Origin: an uncultured Oscillospiraceae bacterium
GTDB lineage: Bacteria; Bacillota; Clostridia; Oscillospirales; Ruminococcaceae
Reading direction: 5' to 3'
Assembly: GCA_902489475.1 (NCBI GenBank)
Contig: CABUAH010000003.1
Span: 1 to 50,435, forward strand
Length of the DNA stretch: 50,435 bases
Part shown: positions 34,997-42,946 of the stretch, in pieces
How the letters are laid out: every line of letters begins with the position of its first letter
How positions within the stretch are numbered: position 1 is the first letter of the stretch
The notes under the pieces: generated by a model
Told to the model about the DNA's origin: nothing
Databases searched by the model: none
The model's input: only the letters and a program-made list of their open reading frames with translations
Position numbers and translations under genes: made by a program

Positions 34997-36181
34997 TCAG
35001 TGATGGAACAATCTGATTCCTGTGAATGTCATTGCCATATTGTATTTATTGCAAGTGTCAATAACATTGTCATCTCTTATAGATCCGCCCGGCTCTGCGA
35101 TATACTTTACACCGCTCTTTTTAGCACGCTCTATATTATCTCCAAACGGGAAGAATGCGTCTGAACCAAGACAAACATCTGTGTTTTGCTCAAGCCATGC
35201 CTTTTTCTCTTCTCTTGTGAAAACCTCAGGCTTTGTCTTGAAAATTCTCTGCCACTCGCCCTCTTTTAAAACGTCCTCATATTCGTCAGATATATAAACG
35301 TCAATTGCATTATCTCTGTCAGGACGTCTTATTCCGTCAACAAAATCCAAGCCTAAAACCTTCGGGGATTGTCTTAGCCACCAGTTGTCAGCTTTATTTC
35401 CTGCAAGACGTGTACAATGAATTCTCGACTGCTGTCCTGCACCGATTCCGATTGCCTGACCGTCCTTTACATAGCAAACACTGTTAGACTGAGTGTATTT
35501 GAGAGTTATAAGCGAAATTATAAGATCCTCAATCTTATCCTTTGGAATATCCTTGTTTTCTGTAACGATATTAGAAAGAATCATTTGAGTGTTAATATCG
35601 AGTTCGTTTCTTCCCTGCTCAAATGTAATGCCGTAAACATCTTTTGTTTCAATTGGCTCAGGAGTGTAATTCTCATCTATCTTGATAATATTATATGTGC
35701 CCTTTCTTTTGCTCTTTAAGATCTCAAGAGCCTCGTCGCTGTATCCCGGAGCAATAACACCGTCCGAAACCTCACGCTGAATCATTTTTGCAGTCGGTAC
35801 GTCACATTCGTCCGAAAGCGCAATAAAGTCACCGTATGATGACATTCTGTCCGCACCTCTTGCTCTTGCATATGCACAAGCCAATGGCGATAGCTCACCT
35901 AAATCATCTACCCAGTAGATTTTTTTAAGAGTATCTGACAACGGTCTGCCGATTGCCGCTCCGGCAGGAGAAACGTGCTTAAATGATGTTGCTGCACACA
36001 TTCCTGTCGCTTTTTTAAGCTCCTTAACAAGCTGCCAGCCGTTAAAAGCATCTAAGAGATTTATATACCCCGGCTTACCGTTTAAAACCTCAATAGGAAG
36101 CTCTCCGCCGTTTTTCATAAATACCTTTGACGGCTTTTGATTTGGATTACAGCCATATTTCAAAAGCATTTCATTTTCCAT
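34997..36181 (-). CDS. Stand-alone AICAR transformylase (PurH C-terminal domain only)
   Basis: A 394-residue enzyme corresponding to the AICAR formyltransferase part of PurH: 10-formyl-THF plus AICAR to FAICAR. Typical motifs are LKYGCNPNQKP, ATSFKHVSPAGAA, ACAYARARGADRMSSYGDF, GIGAGQQSRIHCTRLAG and CLGSDAFFPFGDNIE. The IMP cyclohydrolase domain found at the N-terminus of ordinary PurH is missing. That last step is supplied by the PurO-type gene directly upstream. The ATG at 36181 follows AAGGAGGAAATAAAA; the longer frame starting at 36211 includes the ribosome site and is rejected. Members of this short family are common in Clostridia. Confidence 0.9.
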   Translation of the reverse strand: MENEMLLKYGCNPNQKPSKVFMKNGGELPIEVLNGKPGYINLLDAFNGWQLVKELKKATGMCAATSFKHVSPAGAAIGRPLSDTLKKIYWVDDLGELSPLACAYARARGADRMSSYGDFIALSDECDVPTAKMIQREVSDGVIAPGYSDEALEILKSKRKGTYNIIKIDENYTPEPIETKDVYGITFEQGRNELDINTQMILSNIVTENKDIPKDKIEDLIISLITLKYTQSNSVCYVKDGQAIGIGAGQQSRIHCTRLAGNKADNWWLRQSPKVLGLDFVDGIRRPDRDNAIDVYISDEYEDVLKEGEWQRIFKTKPEVFTREEKKAWLEQNTDVCLGSDAFFPFGDNIERAKKSGVKYIAEPGGSIRDDNVIDTCNKYNMAMTFTGIRLFHH

Positions 36182-36257
36182 TTTTATTTCCTCCTTTATT
36201 TTTATATCCATTCATATACAAATCTAATCAAAGCTTATTCTTGCTATGTCAGATTTA

Positions 36258-36974
36258 TTACTTAGTATACTTATTTACAATCTTTGAAACAGCCTTTCCG
36301 CTTTCTATATCAATATATCTGACAAAAAGAGAAACCTTATTGTCCTCGTTAAGGCTTTCCCAAAGCTTAGCTGTAAAATCATCTATGTTGTTTGGAACAG
36401 AGATCTTTTTCGGCTCTCCCTCAAAGCTCGGAAGCGGATTTCCGTCTCCCATATAGGTGTGAATGAAATGACCTACTCCGCTAAGAGGATTTGTGTACGA
36501 AAAAGTAAATCTCTCACAGCAGTCAGGATTTCCGTCCGCAGATTTTAAAATGCTCATAGCATAGTTATAACTGCCGTTTTCAACGTGCATAATTCCCGAA
36601 ATACGAGGTGTATAATTCGGCTCATCGTCCTCGTACTCACGAGTCCTCAAAGCCTGTTCAAATGTCTGCTGCTTATCCATAAGCTCGTAAATGGTGTCTG
36701 TCTGATCGCCGTTTGTAACTATTGTTTTGTTTCCCAATACTCTTACCGGAGAATATATGATAAGATGAGGATCGGAAAGCTTTGTTGGGTCCGCCGCTTC
36801 GGTTTTAATACCGTCCTCCGTTTCGGTGAACACACGATTGCGGGAATTCACACTTCTTCCCATGATAAAATATGCCGTAACTGCACTTTTTCCGTCCTCG
36901 GATTTTCCGATAATTATACCTCTTCCCGGGTATGAATTTGTCTTAAGCTCTTCATAAATGTCAATTGTCTTCAT
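36258..36974 (-). CDS. purO: IMP cyclohydrolase, archaeal-type PurO
   Basis: A 238-residue protein closing the purine ring: FAICAR to IMP. The N-terminal signature NSYPGRGIIIGKSEDGKSAV and FIMGRSVNSRNRVF is that of the PurO family first known from archaea, unrelated to the PurH cyclohydrolase domain. Further conserved stretches are DPHLIIYSPVRVLG and NYTPRISGIM. It lies directly upstream of the stand-alone AICAR transformylase, so the two genes together replace bifunctional PurH. ATG 36974 follows TTGGAGGACAAT; six upstream codons of the longer frame are rejected for that reason. Confidence 0.9.
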   Translation of the reverse strand: MKTIDIYEELKTNSYPGRGIIIGKSEDGKSAVTAYFIMGRSVNSRNRVFTETEDGIKTEAADPTKLSDPHLIIYSPVRVLGNKTIVTNGDQTDTIYELMDKQQTFEQALRTREYEDDEPNYTPRISGIMHVENGSYNYAMSILKSADGNPDCCERFTFSYTNPLSGVGHFIHTYMGDGNPLPSFEGEPKKISVPNNIDDFTAKLWESLNEDNKVSLFVRYIDIESGKAVSKIVNKYTK

Positions 36975-36992
36975 ATTGTCCTCCAATTTCAC

Positions 36993-37064
36993 TAATTCGT
37001 AATTCGGAATAAATTTTTAACCTACTAACAAATTCCGCATTCCGCATTCATAATTCCGAATTAA
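36993..37064. repeat. AT-rich inverted repeat between purN and purO
   Basis: Short related units (TAATTCGTAATTCGGAATAA on the left; ATTCCGCATTCCGCATTC and TAATTCCGAATTAATTT on the right) form an imperfect inverted repeat that runs into the purN stop codon. Sequences of this AATTCGGAATT type recur between genes in many gut Clostridia. It could be a small mobile palindrome or a message-stabilising hairpin. Confidence 0.4.
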
Positions 37065-37687
37065 TTTAAAACGTATGCTTTTCCGTCCCTAACAGTAATC
37101 TTATCCTCGCAAAAGAGAGATACCGCTTTCGGCAGAATTTCCCACTCAGCTTGCTCCATAACTCTTTTTTGAAGCGTTTCAGGCGTATCATCAGCTAAAA
37201 CCTCAACTGCTTTCTGAAGAATAATAGGACCGCCGTCACACTCAGCCGTTACGAAGTGAACGGTTGCTCCGGTGAGCTTAACTCCCTTTTTGAGCGCTTC
37301 CTCATGCACATGAAGTCCGTAAAACCCCTTTCCGCAAAACGACGGAATAAGAGCCGGATGAACATTTATCATTTTATAAGGATACGCATCGCATACGATT
37401 CTGTCAAGTATTGTCATGAATCCTGCATACACAATTAAGTCCGCTTTATAGTCGTTCAAAACCTTGAGCAACGCTTCTGAATACGCAAAATTATCTGAAA
37501 AGTGTTTTCTCGGTAAAACGCTTGTGTTGATTCCCGCTTTTTGCGCTCTTTCAAGTGCATAAGCTCCCTCTTTTGAGGATACAACGCCGACTATTTTACC
37601 GTTTTTTATATGTCCGTTTTTTTCAGCGTCTATGATCGCCTGAAGGTTTGTTCCTCCGCCCGAAACAAGTACAACTATGTTTTTCAT
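37061..37687 (-). CDS. purN: Phosphoribosylglycinamide formyltransferase
   Basis: A 208-residue folate-dependent GAR transformylase that adds a formyl group from 10-formyl-THF to GAR. Motifs: VLVSGGGTNLQAIID (8-20 region), the catalytic stretch INVHPALIPSFCGKGFYGLHVHEEAL containing Asn and His, and GATVHFVTAECDGGPIILQ with the catalytic Asp. Length is normal for the family. The ATG at 37687 follows AGGAGAAG. It sits 21 bases downstream of purM in a purine operon. Confidence 0.95.
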   Translation of the reverse strand: MKNIVVLVSGGGTNLQAIIDAEKNGHIKNGKIVGVVSSKEGAYALERAQKAGINTSVLPRKHFSDNFAYSEALLKVLNDYKADLIVYAGFMTILDRIVCDAYPYKMINVHPALIPSFCGKGFYGLHVHEEALKKGVKLTGATVHFVTAECDGGPIILQKAVEVLADDTPETLQKRVMEQAEWEILPKAVSLFCEDKITVRDGKAYVLN

Positions 37688-37708
37688 AAATCTACTTCTC
37701 CTGCAAAA

Positions 37709-38743
37709 TCAGCAAATGATTACTCCTTCATCGCTTTCAACAAGCTCGCCGAGGACATATGCGTCCTCTCCGGCTTCCTTGATAGCGGCTACTGCCTTAT
37801 CAGCGTCAGACTTATCAACAACAACTGTCATTCCGACGCCCATATTAAAGGTGTTAAACATATCCCTCTCAGGAATTTTTCCTACCTCTTGGATAACCTT
37901 GAAGATAGGCAAAACGTCAACTGCGTTTCTCTCGATTTTTGCACTTAAGCCGTTTGGCAGACTTCTCGGAATATTTTCATAAAATCCGCCGCCTGTGATA
38001 TGCGAGATAGCCTTTACTGTAACCTTGTCAAGAAGGTTCATAATTGCTTTTACATAAATCTTAGTAGGAGTCAAAAGTGTACCTCCGAGAGTTGTTCCAA
38101 GCTCAGAATAATGTCTTGCAAGATTTGATTCGGTGACAGAAAACACCTTTCTTACAAGCGAAAAACCGTTTGAATGAACGCCGCTCGACTTAATTGCAAT
38201 CATAACATCGCCTGCCTTCTGAGTATCAGGCTTTAATATTTTGTCCTTGTCAACTACTCCTACAGAGAAACCTGCAAGATCGTATTCATCCTCAGGATAA
38301 AATCCCGGCATTTCCGCTGTTTCTCCTCCGATCAAAGCACAACCTGCCTGTACACATCCCTCAGCTACTCCCGATACGATTTTTGCAACCTTTTCAGGAT
38401 AGTTTTTTCCTACTGCAATATAGTCAAGGAAAAACTGTGGTTTTGCTCCACAGCAGATTATATCGTTCACGCACATAGCAACACAGTCAATTCCGACTGT
38501 ATCATGCTTGTTCATCAAAAACGCAATTTTAAGCTTTGTTCCTACTCCGTCCGTTCCCGAAACTAAGACAGGCTTGTTTATTCCTGTCATATCAAGCTCG
38601 TAAAGTCCGCCGAAGCCGCCTATTCCGCTGAGAACTCCCTTGGTCATCGTTCTTGCTACATATTCTTTCATAAGCTCAACCGACTTATATCCGGCTGTTA
38701 CGTCAACTCCGGCTTCTTTGTAGCTTTGTGAAAAACTCTTCAT
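37709..38743 (-). CDS. purM: Phosphoribosylformylglycinamidine cyclo-ligase (AIR synthetase)
   Basis: A 344-residue ATP-dependent enzyme forming AIR from FGAM. Motifs: AGVDVTAGYKSVELMK, SGTDGVGTKLKIAF, DCVAMCVNDIICCGAKPQFFLDYIA, ALIGGETAEMPGFY and HITGGGFYENIPRSLP, the complete PurM set. The start is ATG 38743 with AAGGAGAATTGATA; an in-frame TTG six bases upstream overlaps the ribosome site. It follows purF by 19 bases. No purL, purS or purQ is in the window, so FGAM synthesis must be encoded elsewhere. Confidence 0.95.
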   Translation of the reverse strand: MKSFSQSYKEAGVDVTAGYKSVELMKEYVARTMTKGVLSGIGGFGGLYELDMTGINKPVLVSGTDGVGTKLKIAFLMNKHDTVGIDCVAMCVNDIICCGAKPQFFLDYIAVGKNYPEKVAKIVSGVAEGCVQAGCALIGGETAEMPGFYPEDEYDLAGFSVGVVDKDKILKPDTQKAGDVMIAIKSSGVHSNGFSLVRKVFSVTESNLARHYSELGTTLGGTLLTPTKIYVKAIMNLLDKVTVKAISHITGGGFYENIPRSLPNGLSAKIERNAVDVLPIFKVIQEVGKIPERDMFNTFNMGVGMTVVVDKSDADKAVAAIKEAGEDAYVLGELVESDEGVIIC

Positions 38744-38762
38744 TATCAATTCTCCTTAAATT

Positions 38763-40208
38763 TTAATCTATATTGAATTTCATTTGTCTTTCATTTTCAA
38801 TTTTATATTCAAATTTATCCTTAGGCATCTCTTTTGGCGCATCTACCGGATACTCTCCGGTAAAACAGCCTGTGCAAAATCCGCAATGCGAAATTCCGGC
38901 AAGCTTCTTAACACTTTCCACGCTTAAATACTCAAGGCTGTCCGCTCCGATGCTTTCACATATCTCCCCAATGCTCATCTTGCAGGCGATAAGATTATCT
39001 TTTGAATCAATATCAATTCCAAAATAGCAAGGTGATACAAACGGCGGAGAAGAAATTCTTACATGGACTTCTTTCGCTCCCGCATCTCTTAAAAGCTGCA
39101 CAATCTTTGCGCTCGTCGTACCTCTTACGATACTGTCGTCAATCATTACAACTCTTTTTCCCTTTACCGTATTTGAAATTACATTAAGCTTTATTTTAAC
39201 GGAATTAGTTCTTTGTGCCTGTGAGGGCTGTATAAACGTCCTTCCTATATACCTGTTTTTCGTAAATCCTATTCCGTAAGGTATTCCGCTCTCCCTTGAA
39301 AACCCAAGTGCAGCGTCAAGTCCCGAATCGGGAACTCCTATTACAACATCAGCTTCCACAGGATGCTCTCTATATAAATACTTACCTGCTCTGAGTCTTG
39401 CCTTATGAACGCTTGAACCCTCGATAATCGAATCCGGCCTTGCGATATACACATACTCAAATACGCATATGCTTCCTTTTGAGCCGCAATGGGTTTTAAT
39501 CGACCTTAACCCGTTGCTGTCTATTACAACAATCTCACCCGGTTCAATATCTCGTATAAACTTCGCTCCTATACTGTCAAAAGCACACGTTTCACTTGCA
39601 ACCACATATCCTTCAGAAGTTTTACCTAAAGAAAGCGGACGAAAACCGTTAGGATCTCTTGCAGCAATGAGCTTTCTCGGCGACATGACCAAAATAGAAT
39701 ATGCACCCTTTATTTTATACATTGCTTTTTCTACAGCGGATTCTATTGAACCGCTCGTAAGACGCTCCTCTGTTATAGCATAGGAAATAACCTCGGTATC
39801 GTTTGTGTTATGGAAAATCATTCCCTTTAACTCAAACTCTTCTCTGAGTTCCCTTGCATTAACAAGATTTCCGTTGTGTGCAATGGACATAGGTCCTTTA
39901 ATATGGCGCACAACAAGCGGCTGTGCATTTGAGCGATTAGGCTTTCCCGTTGTAGAATAGCGAACATGACCTATTGCAATCTGCCCCTGACCGAGCTTTG
40001 ACAAGGTATCCTTGTCAAAAACCTCATGAACAAGTCCAAGATCCTTATGGTATGTAAACAAGCCATCGTCATTTACAACAATTCCACAGCTTTCCTGCCC
40101 TCTGTGCTGGAGAGCATAAAGACCGACATAAGTCTGTCCTGCAACATCACAGGTTTCATTTGAAAAAACACCGAACACTCCGCATTCCTCATGCAGCGAA
40201 TCAAACAT
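38763..40208 (-). CDS. purF: Amidophosphoribosyltransferase
   Basis: A 481-residue enzyme catalysing the first committed step of purine synthesis: PRPP plus glutamine to phosphoribosylamine. A short propeptide (MFDSLHEE) precedes the nucleophile Cys9 (ECGVFGVF), as in the Bacillus enzyme. The glutaminase domain has QHRGQES and IGHVRYST; the PRPP loop is VVMIDDSIVRGTTS. Cysteines at SICVFEY, SPCYFGI and the C-terminal CGFCTGCFTG fit the 4Fe-4S cluster of oxygen-sensitive PurF. ATG 40208 follows GGAAAGGA and lies 7 bases after the stop of the paralogue upstream; the longer frame would overlap that gene. Confidence 0.95.
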   Translation of the reverse strand: MFDSLHEECGVFGVFSNETCDVAGQTYVGLYALQHRGQESCGIVVNDDGLFTYHKDLGLVHEVFDKDTLSKLGQGQIAIGHVRYSTTGKPNRSNAQPLVVRHIKGPMSIAHNGNLVNARELREEFELKGMIFHNTNDTEVISYAITEERLTSGSIESAVEKAMYKIKGAYSILVMSPRKLIAARDPNGFRPLSLGKTSEGYVVASETCAFDSIGAKFIRDIEPGEIVVIDSNGLRSIKTHCGSKGSICVFEYVYIARPDSIIEGSSVHKARLRAGKYLYREHPVEADVVIGVPDSGLDAALGFSRESGIPYGIGFTKNRYIGRTFIQPSQAQRTNSVKIKLNVISNTVKGKRVVMIDDSIVRGTTSAKIVQLLRDAGAKEVHVRISSPPFVSPCYFGIDIDSKDNLIACKMSIGEICESIGADSLEYLSVESVKKLAGISHCGFCTGCFTGEYPVDAPKEMPKDKFEYKIENERQMKFNID

Positions 40209-40215
40209 TAAAAGT

Positions 40216-41637
40216 TCATTCCTTTCCGTTCCAGCAATATGTGCAGAGATTACATTGTTTAAGTCCGATTGCGTCAACGGTTCCTTTTAATGACTGAAAT
40301 TCAAGCGATGTAAGCTTTAGTCTTCGGCAGATTTCATCCCTTAGTTTTCTTCCTCTTTCTGTGCTTGAGTCGCTGTATTCCTCAATAAACCTAACTCCCT
40401 CTTCGCCCTCAAGTTCATTAATGATCTGTCTTGCGATAAGTTCAAGTTCAGAGGTGCTTCTTGAAAAGTTAAGGTACTTGCATCCGTACATGATCGGCGG
40501 ACAAGCAGATCTCATATGGACTTCCTTAGCCCCGTTTTCATAAAGGAATTCTACAGTTTCTCTCATCTGAGTTCCACGAACGATACTGTCATCGACAAAT
40601 AAAAGCTTCTTACCCTTAATAAGATCAGTCACCGGAATAAGCTTCATCTTCGCAACCTGATTTCTTATTGTCTGATTGGTCGGCATAAAGCTTCTCGGCC
40701 ATGTAGGCGTATACTTGATAAACGGTCTTGCAAACGGTATGCCGCTTCTATTGGCATATCCTATTGCATGAGGCGTTCCGGAATCAGGAACTCCGCAGAC
40801 ATAATCAACATCGGGAAGACGTCCGTTGTCAATATCCTGCTGGGCCATTATCTCACCGTTTTTAATTCTCATTACCTCAACATTTCTGCCCTCATAAACA
40901 GCGTTTGGATAGCCGTAATACGTCCAAAGAAAAGAGCATATTTTTAAGTCTTCAGTTCCCTCTTTTAATATTTGAACGCCATCCTGCGTAAGCCTTACTA
41001 TTTCAAACGGCTTTAACTCAGAATGAACCATGTATCCCAGCTTTTCAAATGCGAATGATTCGAGCGAAACACAGTAACCGTCATCGTTTTTGCCTATAAT
41101 TATCGGCAACCTTCCGAATTTATCTCTTGCTGCAATAATGCTGTCTTTTGTCATAATCAAAAGTGAAAGAGTTCCTTCGATCTTCTCCTGTGCGTAAATG
41201 ATTCCCTCTGTAAAATCAGACTTCTGTGCAATAAGAGCACCCACCAAAGCGGCAGAGTTAACACGTCCGCTGCTCATTGACTCAAAGTTTGCACATCCGC
41301 TTTCCAAAAGCTCATTAAATAAGCTTTCCGCATTGTTTATAATTCCGATTGTACAGATAGCGTAAATGCCAAGCTTTGAGGTCATAAGTATCGGCTGAGG
41401 ATCCGTATCACTTATACTTCCGATACAGATATTTCCTTTCATCGAAACTATATCCTTTTCAAATTTTGTACGAAAAGGCGAATTCTCAATGCTGTGCAAG
41501 CTGCGCTGGAATCCAAGTTCAGGTGAATACGAAGTCATTCCTCCTCTTCTTGTTCCTAAATGCGAATGATAATCGGTTCCAAAAAAGACATCTGTTATTG
41601 TATCTCTTCTTGAAACCGCCCCAAAAAAGCCACCCAT
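40216..41637 (-). CDS. PurF paralogue without the catalytic cysteine
   Basis: A 473-residue protein with the two-domain layout of amidophosphoribosyltransferase. The N-terminus reads MGGFFGAVSRRD, so the nucleophile cysteine of CGVFG is replaced by glycine and glutamine hydrolysis should not work. The PRPP-binding loop LLFVDDSIVRGTQMRE is intact. All four iron-sulfur cysteines have counterparts (KICSFLW, MYGCKYL, CNLCTYC). It may use ammonia, act as a subunit of PurF, or sense PRPP. Homologous second copies exist beside purF in Clostridia, but I know of no assigned function. It lies 7 bases upstream of purF; the ribosome site is GGAGAGA. Confidence 0.85.
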   Translation of the reverse strand: MGGFFGAVSRRDTITDVFFGTDYHSHLGTRRGGMTSYSPELGFQRSLHSIENSPFRTKFEKDIVSMKGNICIGSISDTDPQPILMTSKLGIYAICTIGIINNAESLFNELLESGCANFESMSSGRVNSAALVGALIAQKSDFTEGIIYAQEKIEGTLSLLIMTKDSIIAARDKFGRLPIIIGKNDDGYCVSLESFAFEKLGYMVHSELKPFEIVRLTQDGVQILKEGTEDLKICSFLWTYYGYPNAVYEGRNVEVMRIKNGEIMAQQDIDNGRLPDVDYVCGVPDSGTPHAIGYANRSGIPFARPFIKYTPTWPRSFMPTNQTIRNQVAKMKLIPVTDLIKGKKLLFVDDSIVRGTQMRETVEFLYENGAKEVHMRSACPPIMYGCKYLNFSRSTSELELIARQIINELEGEEGVRFIEEYSDSSTERGRKLRDEICRRLKLTSLEFQSLKGTVDAIGLKQCNLCTYCWNGKE

Positions 41638-41639
41638 AA

Positions 41640-41931
41640 ATTATTTCTCTCTCCTGTTAAATTTAAATTCTGTTACGAGTAAAAGTTTTTATGCTATTGC
41701 TTTGAAAGCTCTTTTTAAAGCTTTCAGTCTGTAGAAAAAGTAACTTTTAAAATATTGTCGCGTAGGCGGACATGCGCCGACGCAGCGACACCTTAAGAGG
41801 AAATCGGCGGTATGAGCCGATTTCCGACGAAAAGGGGTTCCCTAGGGGAAAAACGCAGAACGAGATAGTTAAAGCTATCGAAGCGAGTGCGTTTGTCCCA
41901 TGGGGAGCGTCATCGACTTTGTCGACACGCT
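41640..41931. repeat. Hairpin-rich spacer between purE and the purF pair
   Basis: No reading frame here looks like protein. The stretch consists of consecutive inverted repeats: TGTCGC...GCGACA near 41755-41789, AAATCGGC/GCCGATTT (41801-41808 with 41816-41823), GATAG/CTATC (41863-41879), and GAGCGT..TCGAC-TTT-GTCGA..ACGCTC (41905-41932), the last abutting the purE stop. TTTTTCTACAGACTG recurs here in opposite orientation to 192-204. It is probably a dispersed structured repeat that has landed in the purine operon, possibly protecting or splitting the message. Confidence 0.5.
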
Positions 41932-42416
41932 CAAAGCTCTTTTTGAAGCTTCTTTTCCTTTTCCAAAACACCCTCTACCATAGCTTTTTTCTCATCAGCC
42001 AGCTTAGCAGAAAGCTCTTCGTCTGAAATAGCAAGCATCTGAACCGCTAAAACCGCAGCGTTCTTAGCTCCGTTTACTGCAACGGTTGCAACAGGAATTC
42101 CCGACGGCATCATTACTGTTGCCAAAAGTGCGTCAAGTCCCTCAAATGTTGATTTTATTGGAACTCCTATCACCGGTACTGTCGTATGTGCTGCAATAAC
42201 TCCCGCCAAATGTGCAGCCATTCCGGCAGCACATATAATCACGCCGATTCCGTTTTCCTTTGCATTTTTTGAAAACTCAGCGGCAAGGTCAGGCGTTCTA
42301 TGCGCCGACATGATATGCGCTTCATATTCAACGCCGTATTTTTCAAGCTCCGAAAATGCGCCTTTTACAACAGGCAGATCGCTGTCAGAGCCCATTATAA
42401 TAGCAACTTTTTTCAT
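41931..42416 (-). CDS. purE: N5-carboxyaminoimidazole ribonucleotide mutase
   Basis: A 161-residue enzyme that moves the carboxyl group of N5-CAIR to give CAIR. It shows the class I PurE motifs MGSDSDLPV, the active-site stretch EAHIMSAHRTPDLAAEF (catalytic His in SAHR), AAGMAAHLAGVIAAHTTVPVIGVP and LLATVMMPSGIPVATVAVN. Unlike most operons no purK is nearby, so either purK lies elsewhere or the enzyme works with another CAIR source. ATG 42416 follows GGGAGGAGATTTA. It is the first enzyme gene of the operon, behind a leader ORF and terminator, and is separated from the purF pair by a hairpin-rich spacer. Confidence 0.93.
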   Translation of the reverse strand: MKKVAIIMGSDSDLPVVKGAFSELEKYGVEYEAHIMSAHRTPDLAAEFSKNAKENGIGVIICAAGMAAHLAGVIAAHTTVPVIGVPIKSTFEGLDALLATVMMPSGIPVATVAVNGAKNAAVLAVQMLAISDEELSAKLADEKKAMVEGVLEKEKKLQKEL

Positions 42417-42440
42417 TAAATCTCCTCCCATCAAATGTTG

Positions 42441-42480
42441 CTGAAAAACAAAAACTGCAACTCATAAACAAGCTGCAGTT
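42441..42480 (-). terminator. Attenuator-type terminator before purE
   Basis: On the minus strand AACTGCAGCT (42480-42471) pairs with AGTTGCAGTT (42462-42453), ten pairs including one G-U, loop of eight, followed by TTTGTTTTT. It starts four bases after the leader ORF stop, so a ribosome at that stop would block the stem. The intervening position between promoter and purE marks it as an attenuator. Confidence 0.65.
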
Positions 42481-42484
42481 ATAA

Positions 42485-42583
42485 CTATCTTTTTAGATTT
42501 GAGTACAAAAAGCTAAGGATACCGCCTCTACCAGCCGACATCCCGATTGAAGAAGTGCAAAAAACGAAGGTGTTTTTTATCAT
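42485..42583 (-). CDS. 32-residue leader ORF upstream of purE
   Basis: A short frame (begins MIKNTFVFC, centre SSIGMSAGRGGILSF, ends SNLKR) with a clear ribosome site GGGAG eight bases before its ATG at 42583. It lies between a good promoter and the attenuator-like terminator. It has no run of one codon type of the kind seen in amino-acid operon leaders. It may be a regulatory leader peptide whose translation decides read-through into purE. The Gly/Ser/Ala-rich centre and single Cys also allow a signalling or modified peptide; I recognise no family. Below the usual size cut-off for gene finders. Confidence 0.5.
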   Translation of the reverse strand: MIKNTFVFCTSSIGMSAGRGGILSFLYSNLKR

Positions 42584-42644
42584 TACTCTTTCTCCCGCTC
42601 AAAAATACTCTATCTGCATACTGACGCAGACAATTACTACTAAT

Positions 42645-42673
42645 ATTGTACCTCAAACCGAAGAAAATTTCAA
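42645..42673 (-). promoter_or_regulatory. Promoter of the purine operon
   Basis: On the minus strand TTGAAA (42673-42668), 17 bases, TACAAT (42650-42645). The leader from about 42637 to purE is roughly 220 bases and holds a small hairpin (TCTGC/GCAGA), the 32-codon ORF and a terminator. I saw no purine- or PRPP-riboswitch core motifs in it. Confidence 0.7.
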
Positions 42674-42736
42674 CTGTTTTTTCATAAAAAATAAAGAAAA
42701 ATCGTTGTTTATTCTTGTCTATTTTGACACTGTCAA

Positions 42737-42946
42737 CTACATAGACATATTCTTTCTGAAAATATCGTTATTTTGTATTTTTTCCATTTGCCTTTCATAT
42801 GCGTGAATTTTGTGGCTTTGTTCAAGATATTTTTCCTGTTGTTTTATATTCATTGCATTAAACTCACCGTCTTTAAAAGCCTTTGAATTCAAAGCACAAT
42901 ACACTTCAGGCATTGCGGCAAAGCGCCAAAGTTCATTATTATTCAT
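42737..42946 (-). CDS. Small hypothetical protein downstream of pflA
   Basis: A 69-residue, hydrophilic, probably helical protein (MNNNELWRFAAMPEVYCALN..., then many Lys/Gln/Glu/Met). Its ATG overlaps the pflA stop as ATGA and a site AAGGAGAAGG lies within the pflA end, so it is probably translated with pflA. No family is recognised and no metal or cofactor motif is clear; one Cys is present. It could be a small partner of the pyruvate formate-lyase system, or unrelated. Confidence 0.55.
   Translation of the reverse strand: MNNNELWRFAAMPEVYCALNSKAFKDGEFNAMNIKQQEKYLEQSHKIHAYERQMEKIQNNDIFRKNMSM

Noticed and set aside
42584..42640. Purine, PRPP or T-box riboswitch in the purE leader
   Set aside because: No guanine-aptamer loops, ykkC-type conserved blocks or T-box (GGTGGNACC) sequence could be found; only a 5-bp hairpin and the ORF are visible.
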